NCBI GenBank assembly: GCA_001692895.1
Contig: KV748243.1
Span: 69,248-133,247 of the forward strand
Length of the DNA: 64,000 bases
DNA from: Cenococcum geophilum 1.58
Taxonomy: Eukaryota; Ascomycota; Dothideomycetes; Gloniales; Gloniaceae
Direction: 5' to 3'
The position numbers and the translations under genes are program-made. Shown here piece by piece: positions 61,986-64,000 of the stretch (positions within the stretch are counted from its first letter, which is position 1; every line of letters starts with the position of its first letter). Under the pieces are notes generated by a model. It made no database searches, was not told the DNA's origin, and saw only the letters and a program-made list of their open reading frames with translations.

Positions 61986-62399
61986 TAAAGGCTTTACCTT
62001 TCTTATGGGTGCATAGCTCTTTTGGCAAGCGCAGAGTATCTACGCTGGATAGTGCACTTGACTGGTGACTACCGAAATTGCTGGGTGTGTTGCATGCGCA
62101 CCCGGGGGATACGGAAGTGTAATAGACTGTACTGGAATTCGATCGAGTTATTTGAAACATTTCCCACTAATATTAAGGCCACCACTAACGTGAGCAACGG
62201 GGTTATGACGGTCCATGGGGTTATGACGGTTTTGAACACTAAAATTCCGCCAAATGCTTGTTTGCAGGCAAAATACTAGTAAAAAATATCGCACGGTATA
62301 GTCACCTTATAGAGGTTATATAAAGCCTTATTTTTGTATAATAGAGGCTCTATATCAATTTTTTTGGTGTTTTAAGGTGTTAATTGCTACTTAATTAAC
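61986..62399. other. spacer between MITE and pogo-like element
   Basis: No gene. Contains a short direct repeat GGTTATGACGGT at about 62210 and 62226. The left end of the pogo-like element probably lies near 62280, where composition becomes TA-rich, but no terminal repeat can be confirmed without the other end. Confidence 0.35.
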
Positions 62400-64000
62400 T
62401 AGACGTCGCCCATTTTTATATTAATGTCCTTATCTAACATCTCATCGTCGCTCAGCTTACTTAGCTCATCGTCCTCTGCCTCCTCTACCTGTGTAGCCTC
62501 CTATATAGCCTCCTTCGCCTTCTTCGCAGCTTCTTGCAATGCCTTGTAGTAAGCAGCGGCTGTAGCGGCCGCAGTAGAGGAAGCTTTTGACTGCGTCCGC
62601 ATTACTGCCAAAGCCTCTGCTTTTAATGTTGCTTCCTCCGCTGCTTTATTCGCCGCCTCTTAAGCTTTATCTATATTCTTCCTGTTTGTAATATTGGTCG
62701 CAGTAATAACCGTCTTCTGCGCCTTCTTTGCCGCCCTATCTGCCCCCCTAATAGCTTTTGGTGTTAATCTGACAGCTTCTTTACCTCTATAGCAGCAGTA
62801 TAAGCCTTCTTTCTTTCTTTAACCTGCGCCTTAGTGATTATGGCTGCCTCCTATTAAGTCATCTTAAGTGCTTCTCTTGTAGCTTTGGCCTGTCCCTTAG
62901 CTTCCTTTTTAGCCTCCTTAGCGGCGATAATTTCCCTTACCCATTCAGCAGTAAGTACTAATTTGGTAGAGAGCACTACCCGCTTCTTCTTCTTCTTGGC
63001 CCTCCTCTCTGCAATATTATTGTGAAGATCGTTGTTTTCTACCTATATTAAGTGTAGTCTATTCTCCAACAATTGTAGGTGCTCTATAAGCTTTGTAATA
63101 ACTAACTTAGCTACTTTAGGTATTATTTTAGGATAGAGGATTATATAAGCGTACCGGGCGCGATCTAAGTAACTTTTTGGCATTTTTGGGTGCAAAGGCG
63201 AGAATAGGAGCGTTGGCTTGTTAGAAGGAGGTGTAGACGGTTATAAAGATAAGGGCTGCTTTATAAGGCGCTTAAGGACGTAATTAATATTAAGTGGTAG
63301 GAGACCAGCTGCTGTGAAGGCTTTGTTAATTAACTTAGGGGTATATATATAAGGTTAAATCTCACCAAGAATCTTTAGAAAATACTCCCTGTTAATACCA
63401 GTAATACTATAAGCTCTGTATTCGTTAACTTTACGTAAATAGAGGCGTTTAAGTACTAAGAAGAGGATAAGATTAAGAGGTTGCAGGAAGTATATAGAGT
63501 GGGGTGGAAGATATATTAGTATAATCTTATGGCGCTAACAGAGCTCAATAAAATTGATATTAATGTGACTGCTGTATCCATCCATAATAAGCAATCGGTA
63601 GCCGTGATATTTAACGTTCTCGTTGTCCTTTTTAGAGGCCTCCTATGCCTCTATTTAATGAGTATGGCGTTTAAAATATTTAAGCTACTATATACCCATC
63701 TTATAATTTAACTAGCCATTATCTGATATTCTAATCGTATATTCGCCTATAGCTTCCTCTACGCTTTACTATAGAGATTCTATATATTACTTTCCTTTAA
63801 AAATAATAAATGGTGGTATTGTCTACCTATGTATGCTAATTACGTTAACTTAACTTACCTACTCCCTATTGCCGTTAATTGTCTTAAAGTTAATAATATT
63901 GCCTCTTAGTACTACTACTTTCGCGCTAAGAGCGAACCCCATAGCAAAGCCCGTCTTATCTATATTCTAGGTATTAAGTTCTGCAATATTATACTAAGTG
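62400..64000 (-). mobile_element. pogo/Fot1-type transposase (Tc1-mariner group), partial and decayed
   Basis: Minus-strand coding from the right edge shows the catalytic core of pogo/Fot1 transposases: DKTGFAMGFALSAKVVV (first catalytic Asp, about 63905-63955), NGNREWVSTVN (about 63850-63880), YRLLIMDGYSSHI (second Asp, about 63560-63600) and the following IYLPPHSIYFLQPL (about 63470-63515). After it, 62400-63000 is a Lys/Ala/Arg-rich coil typical of the C-terminus in this group. Stops and shifts are present. The N-terminal DNA-binding part lies outside the window. Base composition shows the same CpA/TpG shortage as the other mobile elements. Confidence 0.8.

Overview
The window looks like a piece of a filamentous ascomycete (Pezizomycotina) genome, possibly a leotiomycete (weak guess). 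The reasons are short GT..AG introns of about 48-136 nt, a fungal gene set (chitin-synthase activator SKT5, CBP4, eIF1A, RAD1/XPF, GPI-anchored secreted proteins, a NACHT-ankyrin NLR), and blocks of transposons that are poor in CpA/TpG and rich in TpA, the mark of repeat-induced point mutation (RIP).

Layout. 1-7,040 is a transposon graveyard: a Ty1/copia fossil interrupted by a Ty3/gypsy chromovirus fossil, which is itself interrupted by a Tad-like LINE running off the left edge. 7,335-41,038 is a gene-rich euchromatic stretch. In order it holds a multi-pass membrane protein, a secreted PEBP-like protein, a FATP-type acyl-CoA synthetase, a NACHT-ankyrin receptor (NLR), a small conserved protein, TIF11 (eIF1A), RAD1 (XPF nuclease), a decayed GH5 cellulase, CBP4, SKT5, an MFS transporter and a five-exon gene of unknown function. 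41,681-43,745 is a secreted, GPI-anchored peptidase-like gene whose first exon is split by a 782-bp hAT-type MITE. 44,373-59,917 is one hAT DNA transposon with intact terminal repeats and an 8-bp target duplication. It was invaded first or second by a LINE (45,525-51,099) and by a Ty1/copia fossil (about 51,812-58,212). 59,926-64,000 is gene-free sequence carrying a second MITE (61,347-61,977) and the C-terminal part of a pogo/Fot1-type transposase that runs off the right edge.

How it fits together. The host genes are unrelated housekeeping and accessory genes, not a cluster or pathway. The most informative locus is the NLR. Its 22 or so ankyrin repeats are nearly identical in DNA, and repeat-to-repeat differences are largely CpA-to-TpA transitions. 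Two of these create TAG codons inside the array, so the RIP process that killed the transposons seems also to have hit this host repeat array. The transposon block gives a clear order of nested insertions, with target duplications readable for the hAT, one LINE and both MITEs. I saw no convincing tRNA, rRNA, CRISPR or biosynthetic gene cluster.
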